A stretch of DNA of 64,000 nt from Gimesia alba (lineage in GTDB: Bacteria > Planctomycetota > Planctomycetia > Planctomycetales > Planctomycetaceae). The position numbers and the translations under genes were made by a program. The notes below the pieces were generated by a model. That model made no database searches. It was not told where the DNA came from and saw only the letters and a list, made by a program, of their open reading frames with translations. The stretch covers positions 4,629,546-4,693,545 of the forward strand of contig NZ_CP036269.1 of the NCBI RefSeq assembly GCF_007744675.1. The letters are read 5' to 3'. The first letter of the stretch is position 1. The number at the start of each line of letters is the position of its first letter. This document shows, piece by piece, positions 27,398 through 36,730 of this stretch.

Positions 27398-28084
27398 ATG
27401 GGATTCTTAAAAAGATTCTTGAAGACGACCTATCGGGATAGCTCCGCGGGGAAAACGCGCAGTAGTTTCGAAAGTCTCTCGGAAGATCAACTGGAAACGC
27501 ATTTGAACATTGCTAAATACGGTAACTTCATGCTGACAGACGCAATCCGTCCCTCTTATGACCTGGAAGTCATTCCTCAGGCGGGTTACCGGCATGATGT
27601 TTACACCGACAAAGAATCAGGCATTAAGATCCCGGTTCTAATGGCGTCTGCTTCTAAAGAAATCTTGTTCGACTTATTCATTGACTTGCTTGATCCGCTG
27701 GGAACTGAAGTTGATGTCGTCTTGGAAACCAGTCATGAAGGTTCGAACAATCAGCACCAGGATCTCTACCGCGAGCATATGGACCTGCCTGTTCTGAAAA
27801 GTACGCTCTATGACTATGAAGACCTGCTTTTGAATGATGGTTGTGCCGGCATCGCTGTACTGAATCCTCTGATTCCGCTGGAAGTCCAGTTCGATGAGCA
27901 CAAATTGCTGATCATGTATGGGCAGGGAATCGAGCAATTCGAATACACGCTGGAAGAATATGGCATTCCCCATATTTCTGACCTGAAATTTATCACGGAA
28001 GCCGAACACGTTCATTCATCCAGCGACGAATCCATTGAAGAATTGGATCAGTTGAAATATCGTCTTGGAATTGATTTCGAATAA
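27398..28084 (+). CDS. Conserved-looking protein of unknown function
   Basis: 228 residues from the ATG at 27398, which is preceded by GGGGGAAG at good spacing; the frame is open 11 codons further upstream without a better site. No signal peptide or membrane segment, so cytosolic. The N-terminus is basic (MGFLKRFLKTTYRD); the rest is acidic, with alternating helix and strand, e.g. LFDLFIDLLDPLGTEVDVVLETSHEG, written here only as positions ~90-115, and a Glu/Asp-rich C-terminal tail. I do not recognise a family. Codon use and base composition match the neighbours, and the strong ribosome-binding site supports a real gene. It converges on the TPR/FG-GAP gene 11 bases away. Confidence 0.75.
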   Translation: MGFLKRFLKTTYRDSSAGKTRSSFESLSEDQLETHLNIAKYGNFMLTDAIRPSYDLEVIPQAGYRHDVYTDKESGIKIPVLMASASKEILFDLFIDLLDPLGTEVDVVLETSHEGSNNQHQDLYREHMDLPVLKSTLYDYEDLLLNDGCAGIAVLNPLIPLEVQFDEHKLLIMYGQGIEQFEYTLEEYGIPHISDLKFITEAEHVHSSSDESIEELDQLKYRLGIDFE

Positions 28085-28095
28085 AAGCGACGAAA

Positions 28096-31014
28096 TCAAT
28101 TGAGAGACTGAATGCGGAACTGCTGCGGTTGACCTTCAATCAGATGGACTTCCTGATCAACATCGCCCCCCCCAAACTGTTGTTGCAATCCGGAAGGCCA
28201 GGTCACTTCAAGTGATTCAATCTGCTCTGCGTCCCCCAGGCCAAAAACCAGAATTCGCTGGTTACTTGCGAAGTACCCATCGCCGGCCGTCAACTGACGA
28301 ACCAGTGTCTGGCCGTTCGTTTTAACGCGAACCGTCGTTCCAATCGCATCCCGGCTGGACTTTGTTCCGGTCAAATGCACCACCAGACGATGCCCGTGAT
28401 TTTGTGTTGAGTTTTCTAACAACACAAAGGGCTGATCAAGACTCGAAATTGCAGCCTCTTCCAGGCCATCACGGTTCCAATCCAACCGAGCCATTCCCCT
28501 GCCCAGTCTGGGGGTCTGAAAAAACGTGCCGAGTTCGGTTGATTTCAATTCCTGAAATTTGCCCTGCCCTTGGTTCTTCATGAATTGCGGTTGCATTTGA
28601 TAGGGAACATCCTGTGCAGTTAAATCTTCCACATGACCATTGACAATCAATAAATCCAGCAGGCCATCGAGGTCAACATCGAGGAATTGCGTTCCAAAGC
28701 CTAACTTGTAAATGGTCGGATCAGACATTTGTGATGCCTGAGTTTTATCAACGAATGAATCGGGACCTACCTGATGATAAAGCGTGTTTGTTTCGCGATA
28801 ATAGTTTGTCACATATAGATCCAGCAAACCATCAGCGTCAGCATCCCCTGCGGCAATTCCCATACAGGCTTCCGTCCTACCCTCTCCATTGAGCGCCAGT
28901 CCGGATAAGAGTGCCTGCTCTGTAAACCTCAGTTTTTCGGAGCCTTGATTGACGAAGTAAAAATTGGCAACCGCGTCGTTGGCGACAAACAGATCAGGAT
29001 ACCCGGTGCCATGCAGGTCAGCGGCGATAATTCCCAATCCTCTTCCATCGGGAACCTGAATCCCTGAAGTCGCCGTAACGTTTTGAAACTGACCATTTTT
29101 TGAATTAGAGAACAGTTGATCCTGTGCACCCGGAAAATTCAAAGGCATACAGGAACGCGCAGAGCCATCTGCATTTTTGCAAACACGATCGAATACATCG
29201 GCACCCGTCAAATAATTGACGGCATAAATTTCCGGCGCACTATCAGCATTCAGATCCGCAATCAAACAACTGGTGGTCCACTGATCGGCGGTTCCCGAGG
29301 CCTGATCTGACTCGGAATAGGTTCCATCTCCGTTATTAAGATAGAGTCGATTCAGACCGATATTACCAACGTAAATGTCTGCGAAGCCATCGTTGTTCAC
29401 ATCGCCGATCGATACTCCCTGACTGAACCGATTTTCGTTTAAACCGGCCATTTCAGTTACATCCTGAAAGGTTCCATCCCCCACATTCAGAAACAAACGA
29501 TCCCGATAGCGACTCTGCAGTTCATTCACAGGCCAGTTGGTCCCCTGCGTCAAATACAGATCGGGCCAGCCATCAGAGTTGAAATCAACAACCCCGACTC
29601 CCCCGCCAGTAAATTCATACATCTTATGATTGTTCTCAGGCCAGGGCTGGCCGTTAAAATATTGGAACGAAATCCCGGCATGAGCGGTTACATCTTCAAA
29701 TGAGATATTGGAACTGGTCTGCGCATTCCCTTTACTTGAAGCCACTGATACTTCGGGCTGTTCTGACATGGATTGCGAACCGGGCAGATTCAATCCCCTG
29801 ACAGGATTCTTTTCGTCGACCACTCTGGTCAACTTCAATTCCGCTAACTGAGGTTCTAATTCCTGTTGGACTTTTTGGGCCCAGTCTAATTGTGGGTCGA
29901 GCAATAAAACCGCACGACTCCACCCATAGGCCTCCCAGACCAGACCTAATTCCTGGGCCAGAGAAACCACTTCTTGAGTCGCCTTTAAATCCTTATCACC
30001 ATAGGCAACTTTCACCATTCCTTCGTACGCCTGTAGTTTTTTCGAATAATCCAGCAGTCGTTCGGCTGCTTCTTTTTTTCCTTCCTGTAACAACAATTGC
30101 CCCAGTTGGTAACAGGCTGTCGAGTTCGTAGCGTCCTGCCTGATCGCCTCTCCATAACAGCGAAGAGCAGACTGCCGATCCCCCTGTTTTTGATACCACT
30201 GCCCTTCAATCCCCCAGATCTCAGGAAGCAGGCGGTCTTGATCAGTAAGCGATTGTTGCCAGCTCACAAATTCGCCTGAATCTCCCTGATTCAGCAAGAT
30301 TTTTCCTAACAGAGCCCGAGCCTGGCTTAAATCTGGCTGAGTGGATAACAGTTTCTGCAATCTCGTTTTTGCCTCTGAATATTTTTGCTGATCCCATTCC
30401 AGACGTGCCTTACCAAGTTGCACCAGTAGATCTTCCGGATTTTTCTGCCCATACTCTATGAGTAACTGCGGATTCTCCAGTGAACGATCCCCCATGGCCA
30501 GCAGATACACGAGGATGGCATCAATTTTTTCCTGCTGCAGCAGCTTTAATCGGAAGGGAACGGCTTGCCAGCCGCGCGAGGTAAGCCCGTAGATGAACGA
30601 CAACCGTTGCAGTACTTTGAGATCATCAGGGAACGATTTAATTGCCCGTTGAAACTCGTTCTCTGCAGGAGAGAGTTGTTTTAGCTCGAATAGATACAAG
30701 TCTCCTGAACGCCTCCGGGCTTTCAGCGATTCACGACTGGCATCATCGGGAACATAATCATAATAGCGAATCACTTCCTTGAAATCGCCTGATTTGAGAG
30801 CAATTTCAGCTCCCAGCATGGCAGCGGACACCTGATGCGAGGGAAACTCCAGAAGTCTCTCTACTTGTCGTTTTGCTTCCTGATCGTTCTGATTACGAAA
30901 GGCGTGCGAAGCCCTCTGATAGATGGCATCCGGATCCGGCTCGAACAAGCCTGAAAAATAAACTGCCAGCCCCAGGACCAGAAGTATTGAAAGGATACTG
31001 AAAACACGAATCAA
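28096..31014 (-). CDS. TPR / FG-GAP / ASPIC-UnbV (CRTAC1-like) exported protein
   Basis: 972 residues, opened by a TTG at 31014; no in-frame ATG gives the membrane anchor seen at residues 3-24 (VFSILSILLVLGLAVYFSG). Residues ~30-390 are TPR-like helical repeats. From ~430 come FG-GAP/VCBS repeats with calcium-binding loops (DFNSDGWPDLYLTQG, DVNNDGFADIYVGN, DADADGLLDLYVTNY, DVDLDGLLDLLIVNG), forming a beta propeller. The C-terminus (~875-960) is the ASPIC/UnbV domain (GTTVRVKTNGQTLVRQL, VTWPSGLQQQF). Such proteins are abundant in planctomycetes and are thought to act at the cell surface; no reaction is known. Confidence 0.92.
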   Translation of the reverse strand: MIRVFSILSILLVLGLAVYFSGLFEPDPDAIYQRASHAFRNQNDQEAKRQVERLLEFPSHQVSAAMLGAEIALKSGDFKEVIRYYDYVPDDASRESLKARRRSGDLYLFELKQLSPAENEFQRAIKSFPDDLKVLQRLSFIYGLTSRGWQAVPFRLKLLQQEKIDAILVYLLAMGDRSLENPQLLIEYGQKNPEDLLVQLGKARLEWDQQKYSEAKTRLQKLLSTQPDLSQARALLGKILLNQGDSGEFVSWQQSLTDQDRLLPEIWGIEGQWYQKQGDRQSALRCYGEAIRQDATNSTACYQLGQLLLQEGKKEAAERLLDYSKKLQAYEGMVKVAYGDKDLKATQEVVSLAQELGLVWEAYGWSRAVLLLDPQLDWAQKVQQELEPQLAELKLTRVVDEKNPVRGLNLPGSQSMSEQPEVSVASSKGNAQTSSNISFEDVTAHAGISFQYFNGQPWPENNHKMYEFTGGGVGVVDFNSDGWPDLYLTQGTNWPVNELQSRYRDRLFLNVGDGTFQDVTEMAGLNENRFSQGVSIGDVNNDGFADIYVGNIGLNRLYLNNGDGTYSESDQASGTADQWTTSCLIADLNADSAPEIYAVNYLTGADVFDRVCKNADGSARSCMPLNFPGAQDQLFSNSKNGQFQNVTATSGIQVPDGRGLGIIAADLHGTGYPDLFVANDAVANFYFVNQGSEKLRFTEQALLSGLALNGEGRTEACMGIAAGDADADGLLDLYVTNYYRETNTLYHQVGPDSFVDKTQASQMSDPTIYKLGFGTQFLDVDLDGLLDLLIVNGHVEDLTAQDVPYQMQPQFMKNQGQGKFQELKSTELGTFFQTPRLGRGMARLDWNRDGLEEAAISSLDQPFVLLENSTQNHGHRLVVHLTGTKSSRDAIGTTVRVKTNGQTLVRQLTAGDGYFASNQRILVFGLGDAEQIESLEVTWPSGLQQQFGGGDVDQEVHLIEGQPQQFRIQSLN

Positions 31015-31098
31015 GTTACTTACACTTTCATTCTGCAGAACAGGGAAGGCCTTTTAAGAACGAACACACACGCGATAATCATTCACTATTGTGTTGTA

Positions 31099-34000
31099 TT
31101 ATACAGTGATATTCTCCTGTTTCTCGACTTCGACTGGAGGCGTACTTGGTTTCGACTGTTTCACCACACCAGGTCTTAACAGATTTAAGCCCCATTGCTT
31201 GGCATCCATCGTCAAACTGAATAAGGTTGGCACCAGCACTAACGTAAACAGCGTCGAAACGATCAATCCACCGAGCACCACACTTCCCAGCCCCCGGTAT
31301 AATTCACTCCCTGAACCTGGAAACAGGACTAGCGGTAACAAGCCGAGTACAGTGGTTGTCGTCGTCATGAAAATCGGTCGAATGCGAGTTCGAATACTTT
31401 CCAGAATCGCTTCCCGCGGCGTCATATGATCTTCATTGATATGATTCAGGGACTGGTGAATAATCAGAATCGGGTTATTCACTACGGTCCCGATAAGAAT
31501 GACAAACCCCAGCATGGTGAGTACATCCAATGTCTGCAGCATAAACAAATTCAAAATACTCAGTCCCAGAATTCCACCGACGGCTCCTAACGGAACACTG
31601 AAAATAATTACGAATGGATACAACCAAGATTCAAACAAAGCTGCCATCAGCAGATAAGTAATCATCAGCGCCAGAATCACATTGAACTCAAGTGCTGCCC
31701 ATGTATCACGTAATTTGTCAGCAGTACCTGATAGCACAATTCGATAGCCGCCCGCCAGTTGGCCACTTTCGCGCATCGGTTGCACAATTGACGATTGAAT
31801 CTGACTCATGGCGTCTTCCAGCGCCATTTCTTCAGGGGGAGAGACTTCAATCGTAATGGCACGCTGACGCTCGCGGTGATTCACCTGTTCTGGGCCACTG
31901 GTAATTTCCACATCCGCCAACGCTTCCAACGGTACCAGCGAGCCCATCGGGGTTGCTACGGAAATCGCTTTGACATCCTGCGTATTTTGAATGTGCCGGG
32001 ACTGTCCGATAATGGTCAGGTCGATTTTATCGCCGCCCAAATAATAGTCGCCGGAAAATGCACCATCAATCAGTGCATTCGCGGTATATCCCAAATCGGC
32101 ACTACTCACTCCCATTTCTGCCGCCTGAACCAGTTTGGGCTTAATATGAACTTCCGGACTGGAAAGGTCCAGGCTGGGAATCGGACGAACCTGTGCAGCG
32201 GGGATCATCTGTTTGACTTGCCCCAGTACCTGTCCTCCCATGCCAACCAGTTTTTGTAAATCAGGACCGATGATTTCGACTTCAATTGTACGGCCGCCGG
32301 TAAGCCCCCGTTCGAACAGACTCGATTGTTTCGCCACCGCAAACGTACCGGGTAATTTCATACCCGCTTTTTGTACGAGAGGTATCAGTTCGCCAACGCG
32401 TTGTGAATCAAAGGCACGAATCCCCATAAAGACCTGGCGTCCCCGAGCGACGAAAAAGAAATCGCCAATCACCGGATAGTCCAGTTTTTTCGCTTCTTCA
32501 CTATTGGGATCAACATCCCAGTAAGGCCGTAAATCACTTTCGACGCTCTCCCCCAGTTCCATTAACTGGTTGAGGTTGTAGCCGGGAGGTGGCAGAAGAA
32601 TTGCAAAAATCAAATTGCGGTTCCCTGTTGGCAGATATTCCACCTTAGGCCATAACTGCCAACTGATGCCGACAGCAGCTCCAACCAATAGTCCCACAAC
32701 GAGTAGCCGTCGAATCAAACCACCCTGAATCCAGTTATTCAGGCCGACAACCGTACGCACAAAGGTAGCGCCTGCTGCTTCGATCGGTCCGACAAGTGTT
32801 CGATTTAACCAATTCTTTTTTTCTGCCGTTTCTGATTGTGTTTTATCCTGATGCACGGCATGAACATCTTCGATATCCTGACCTTCTCGTTTATGCAGCA
32901 AACGTGCTGACGCAGTCGAGATCAAGGTCATGGACACAATCAGTGAGAGTCCGACCGCAGCACTAATGGCTAAAGCAATATCCTGAAACAGCTGACCTGC
33001 TTCTTCCTGGATAAAGACCACCGGTAAGAATACGGCGATCGTCGTCAGTGTTGACGCCAATACGGCGCCCCAGACTTCTTGTGTTCCTTTTATCGCTGCC
33101 TGAAACGGTGATTCTCCCAGAGAATAGCGGCGGAAAATATTCTCCAGCACCACCACAGCGTTATCAACAAGCATCCCGACAGCAAACGCCAGACCAGCCA
33201 GACTGATCACGTTTAATGAGCGCCCGAGCGCCCCCAAAATCAGGAATGTCCCGATAATACTGGTGGGAATCGCCAACCCGACCACCAGAGCACCGCGGGC
33301 AAACCAGAACCCGGCTCCAATAATCAAAGCCAGACTGACTGCGAAAAACCAGGGAGAGATAAACGTCGCTGCGACCGCGGTAATAATGATCAACGGCACG
33401 ACCAGCAGGGTACGCACTCCCAGATGCAGGAATGACATCAACACAATCATCGTGAGTGCCCCGCCGATGAAAATGTTGTTCTTCACCAAATCGACCGAGG
33501 AGTAGATGTAGTCGGTCTCGTCATAAACCTGAACTAACTGTAAGCCGCGCGGCTTCAGAATATTTTCATCAATATCTTTAACCGCTTCTCGCAAACCATC
33601 CATAATATCCAGCACATTGGCACCGGTCTCGCGAACACAGTTAATCGCAATACTTGATTCACCAAACCGTCGTACCAGGCCATCAGGTTTCTTATATCCC
33701 AGACGGACTTCCGCAACATCCCGAACATAAACCGGGGCGCCGTCGCGAACTGCCAGTAACTGATTTTCCACTTCTTCTACATTGCGAAACTGGCCCAGCG
33801 TACGCACAACCCAACGTCGTTTACCTTCCCAGAAATCACCGGCGGATGTATCTGCATTCTGACCACGTAACACTCGACGCACATCAGCAATCGTTAATTG
33901 CCGCGCGGCCAGTTGTTCTGAATCGACCACAACCTGCAGTTCATCTTCCAGCCCCCCTAATACATTCGACTGGGATACTCCAGAAACACGTTCGAAGCGT

Positions 34001-34650
34001 GCTTCGATTTCATCTTCTGCAAAGCGCCGTAACTTTGTCACTTCGAGATCTGCTTCGGGTAAGATGCCTCCCCTGACACCAGGGTGCTCTTCAGCCAGTA
34101 GCCGTAGCCGCAACATCGCCAGCCCTGGGTTCGGAGTGTTCCGAATAATTTCCAGCTCTTCTTTGAGCTCAGGATGTTTTTCTTGATATGCAAGAATTTT
34201 TTCATCTGACGGCAAACGACTGCTGAGGATGAACCAGGCAATCGGTCGATCGGCGGCATTGGCCGTACTGATAATAGGCTGGTCTGCATCTTCCGGATAT
34301 TCGGGGACCTGCTGCAGACGCGAGTTCACCTTGAGTAACGCTTCATCCATATTCGTGCCGACCAGAAATTCCAGCGTGATCGAGCCTTTGGAATCGGCAC
34401 TTTCTGAACTCAGTTTGGTGATGCCCTCAACGCTTTTCAGCTGCTCTTCCTGCTCCAGAACGATTTCGCGTTCGACTTCCTGCGGACTGGCTCCCGGCCA
34501 GCGCGTTTCCACAGTAATCGTCGGTCTTTGAACTTCAGGCGTCAATTGCATCGGCATGCGAATCAGCGCCACCAGTCCGAACAGAACGGTCATTAATACA
34601 CCGACGGTCACCTTTACCGGATTATGCACAATGGCTTTAATTAAATTCAT
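31099..34650 (-). CDS. RND efflux transporter, inner-membrane permease (HAE/AcrB-like)
   Basis: 1183 residues, longer than the usual ~1030-1050. The N-terminus (MNLIKAIVHNPVKVTVGVLM) and RWPGASPQEVEREIVLEQEE are typical. TM4 carries the proton-relay Asp496 in VGMLVDNAVVVLENIF. The second half repeats the fold, with IGTVVNNPILIIHQSL and TRIRPIFMTTTTTVLG. The extra length comes from a ~50-residue helical insert in the first porter region (~145-200), a ~43-residue hydrophobic insert after SFLHLGVRT (~413-455) that looks like two additional membrane spans, and a polar loop (~590-620). It should export small molecules in exchange for protons, together with the adaptor encoded 12 bases upstream. 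No outer-membrane TolC-type gene is in the operon. Confidence 0.94.
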   Translation of the reverse strand: MNLIKAIVHNPVKVTVGVLMTVLFGLVALIRMPMQLTPEVQRPTITVETRWPGASPQEVEREIVLEQEEQLKSVEGITKLSSESADSKGSITLEFLVGTNMDEALLKVNSRLQQVPEYPEDADQPIISTANAADRPIAWFILSSRLPSDEKILAYQEKHPELKEELEIIRNTPNPGLAMLRLRLLAEEHPGVRGGILPEADLEVTKLRRFAEDEIEARFERVSGVSQSNVLGGLEDELQVVVDSEQLAARQLTIADVRRVLRGQNADTSAGDFWEGKRRWVVRTLGQFRNVEEVENQLLAVRDGAPVYVRDVAEVRLGYKKPDGLVRRFGESSIAINCVRETGANVLDIMDGLREAVKDIDENILKPRGLQLVQVYDETDYIYSSVDLVKNNIFIGGALTMIVLMSFLHLGVRTLLVVPLIIITAVAATFISPWFFAVSLALIIGAGFWFARGALVVGLAIPTSIIGTFLILGALGRSLNVISLAGLAFAVGMLVDNAVVVLENIFRRYSLGESPFQAAIKGTQEVWGAVLASTLTTIAVFLPVVFIQEEAGQLFQDIALAISAAVGLSLIVSMTLISTASARLLHKREGQDIEDVHAVHQDKTQSETAEKKNWLNRTLVGPIEAAGATFVRTVVGLNNWIQGGLIRRLLVVGLLVGAAVGISWQLWPKVEYLPTGNRNLIFAILLPPPGYNLNQLMELGESVESDLRPYWDVDPNSEEAKKLDYPVIGDFFFVARGRQVFMGIRAFDSQRVGELIPLVQKAGMKLPGTFAVAKQSSLFERGLTGGRTIEVEIIGPDLQKLVGMGGQVLGQVKQMIPAAQVRPIPSLDLSSPEVHIKPKLVQAAEMGVSSADLGYTANALIDGAFSGDYYLGGDKIDLTIIGQSRHIQNTQDVKAISVATPMGSLVPLEALADVEITSGPEQVNHRERQRAITIEVSPPEEMALEDAMSQIQSSIVQPMRESGQLAGGYRIVLSGTADKLRDTWAALEFNVILALMITYLLMAALFESWLYPFVIIFSVPLGAVGGILGLSILNLFMLQTLDVLTMLGFVILIGTVVNNPILIIHQSLNHINEDHMTPREAILESIRTRIRPIFMTTTTTVLGLLPLVLFPGSGSELYRGLGSVVLGGLIVSTLFTLVLVPTLFSLTMDAKQWGLNLLRPGVVKQSKPSTPPVEVEKQENITV

Positions 34651-34662
34651 TAAAAGTCCTCT

Positions 34663-35976
34663 TTAACCATCGATGTTTATAGCTTTGGCTTTGGGAAGCG
34701 CATCGGGTGACAAGATTTCAGTAATCGCCACATCCTGTCCCGGCCGTAAGCGCTCATTTCCTCGAATGACCACATGCTCACCCGGCTTCAGGTTCCCTTT
34801 AACCTGGATCAATCGCCCATTGGCTACGCCCACCTGAACCGGAACTGCACGCGCTTTTCCCTGATTTTTTTTATCAGGACTTGGATCCACCACATAGATC
34901 ATGGGAGTCGGTCCACCCAAAACCAATGCATCTTTTGAAACCAGAAGCGCGTTCTGTTTGGGACCGGTGGGCAAGACCGCCCGTGCCAACATCCCAGACT
35001 TTAACAGTGGACCATCTTTGGTAATCGTATTTTTAATTCTAACTTTGACTGGAAACGTGCGGGCTCTGACATCGGCCTGGGGAACGATTAACGCAACCGT
35101 ACCCGTAAAGACCTGATCTGGGATTGCAGGAACTTCCACGCGGACTTCCATCCCCAATTTGACATGCGGCACATGATTTTCCAGAACCTGAACCTCGACA
35201 TCCACTTCGTCGAGCGCGATCACCTCCGCGACCAGTTCACCCGAATTGACCCATTGTCCGACTTCCGTGTGCTCGGCGACAACGTATCCATCGAAGGGAG
35301 ATTTAATCGTGTGTTTAACGATCTGACTTTCGAGCTTATCAACGATGGCCTGTTGAATGGCAACCTGGGACTTTGCCTGAGCAATTTTCTCCTTGCGGGG
35401 TCCTTCTACAGTCAGTGCATAAGCGGCCAACGCTTCCTGATATAATTCTTCTGAGCGGATCGATTCTGAAACGACCTGCTGAATATCATCTTCATTCACC
35501 GCCTTGCGGGCATACAATGACTCCAATCGCTTACGGCGTTTCTGTTGATATTCGCTGTCTGCCTTCGCGGCCTGCATCAGTGCTTTCGCCCGTTTTATTT
35601 CATCGGGGCGGGAACCGTTCTCAAGTTCCGCTAGCTCATGTTTTCTCAAAGCCAGTTCGGCTTTCTCTGCATCAAGCTCAAGATTAATCGTATTCGTCAG
35701 TAACTGTGCCAGCGGTTGTTTTGCACGCACGAAGTCCCCTTCATTAACCGGAAATTCAGCCACCCGACCGCCGACAGCACTTCCGATCACACTGCGTTTG
35801 ATCGGCAAAACGGTTCCCACAAACATCTGACCTGATGCGGTCTCGCGCTTAATTATTTCTGCCACAGCCACAGCCGCCGGGCCGCGCTGCGCCATGAGTT
35901 GCCCTGAACTCAGAGCACACACACAAACGGATGCAACAAAACTGGTTGCTAATCTCATAAGTTTCCTCAACGTCAT
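34663..35976 (-). CDS. RND efflux periplasmic adaptor (HlyD/MFP family)
   Basis: 437 residues. Signal peptide 1-29 (ending LMAQRG). The lipoyl/barrel-sandwich half site GSAVGGRVAEFPVNEGDFV (~67-85) precedes a long alpha-helical hairpin (~95-205, AELALRKHELAELENG and IQQVVSESIRSEELYQEAL), then the second half IKSPFDGYVVAEHTEVGQWV, a beta-barrel (VRVEVPAIPDQVFTGTV) and the membrane-proximal domain to GNERLRPGQDV. This is the standard adaptor layout linking the permease to an outer-membrane channel. Middle gene of the marR-adaptor-permease operon. Confidence 0.95.
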   Translation of the reverse strand: MTLRKLMRLATSFVASVCVCALSSGQLMAQRGPAAVAVAEIIKRETASGQMFVGTVLPIKRSVIGSAVGGRVAEFPVNEGDFVRAKQPLAQLLTNTINLELDAEKAELALRKHELAELENGSRPDEIKRAKALMQAAKADSEYQQKRRKRLESLYARKAVNEDDIQQVVSESIRSEELYQEALAAYALTVEGPRKEKIAQAKSQVAIQQAIVDKLESQIVKHTIKSPFDGYVVAEHTEVGQWVNSGELVAEVIALDEVDVEVQVLENHVPHVKLGMEVRVEVPAIPDQVFTGTVALIVPQADVRARTFPVKVRIKNTITKDGPLLKSGMLARAVLPTGPKQNALLVSKDALVLGGPTPMIYVVDPSPDKKNQGKARAVPVQVGVANGRLIQVKGNLKPGEHVVIRGNERLRPGQDVAITEILSPDALPKAKAINIDG

Positions 35977-36035
35977 ATTAAGTGTTTAACCACAGTGACA
36001 CAGTGAGCCCTGCAGTAGTTCTGATATTTTTGCTG

Positions 36036-36527
36036 CTACACGATCTCTACTTCTGAAACTTTCACTCCCAGGTTTTCCTGCACTTGCATTAACAACGACT
36101 TTAATGTCTCGACTTGATCTGCCGTCATGCCTTGAGTCGCTTTTTTACGGAGTCGCTTCAGACAAGCCACCATTTGTGACCAGACAGGCCTGGCTTCCGG
36201 TAGCACTTTCACAACCTTGCGGCGACGATCTTCCGGATCACTTTCACGTTTGATCCACTGATCTCGTTCCATTCGATCCAGAATACGTACTAACGTCGGC
36301 GGTTCGATCATCATTCGTTCTGCTAAATCCACCTGGGAAAGCGGTCCTTCATAAACCAGCCAGCCTATGACCTGAAACTGACGAAACGTAATCCCATACG
36401 GCATCAATTCCTGATTCAACGCATCCTGATAGAAGTGCGACGTAATGGTGATCCAATACCCCACACTTTCTTCAAAGTCATACTGCAACATCAGTTCCTC
36501 CTCCGGAGTGAAACGCCCCTGATTCAT
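36036..36527 (-). CDS. MarR-family transcriptional regulator
   Basis: 163 residues. The winged helix-turn-helix covers ~50-125: FRQFQVIGWLVYEGPLSQVD, AERMMIEPPTLVRILDRMER and the wing DPEDRRRKVVKVLPEA, all characteristic of MarR/SlyA proteins. N- and C-terminal helices form the dimer interface. It is the first gene of the efflux operon, 59 bases ahead of the adaptor gene. A perfect dyad resembling the SlyA consensus overlaps its start codon, so autorepression with induction by an exported compound is likely. The ligand is unknown. Confidence 0.94.
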   Translation of the reverse strand: MNQGRFTPEEELMLQYDFEESVGYWITITSHFYQDALNQELMPYGITFRQFQVIGWLVYEGPLSQVDLAERMMIEPPTLVRILDRMERDQWIKRESDPEDRRRKVVKVLPEARPVWSQMVACLKRLRKKATQGMTADQVETLKSLLMQVQENLGVKVSEVEIV

Positions 36528-36540
36528 TAGCCAGGCTAAT
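36526..36540. promoter_or_regulatory. MarR/SlyA-like operator on the marR start codon
   Basis: ATTAGCC-A-GGCTAAT is a perfect 7-base inverted repeat that includes bases of the marR ATG. Its core TTAGCCAGGCTAA closely resembles the known SlyA consensus TTAGCAAGCTAA, with one extra central base. A further half site (ATTAGCC) follows at about 36542-36548. On the minus strand a possible -10 (TATAAC, about 36552-36557) lies just upstream, so bound repressor would block transcription start. Consensus from established SlyA work; binding here is inference. Confidence 0.65.
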
Positions 36541-36730
36541 TATTAGCCCCGTTATACTATCCGGGCAAGACCAATCGCAAGACCTAATTTGTCTGCAGCA
36601 ACAGCTTTACCTTAATGGCGAAGGAGAATCAGGCTTAATACGCCGAGTTTTCGGGATCAGAAAGGACCAGAGAAATGCTGTGCTCAGGCGAAATAAGTGG
36701 AAAACGAAGTAGACACTTGAGAAATATGAC

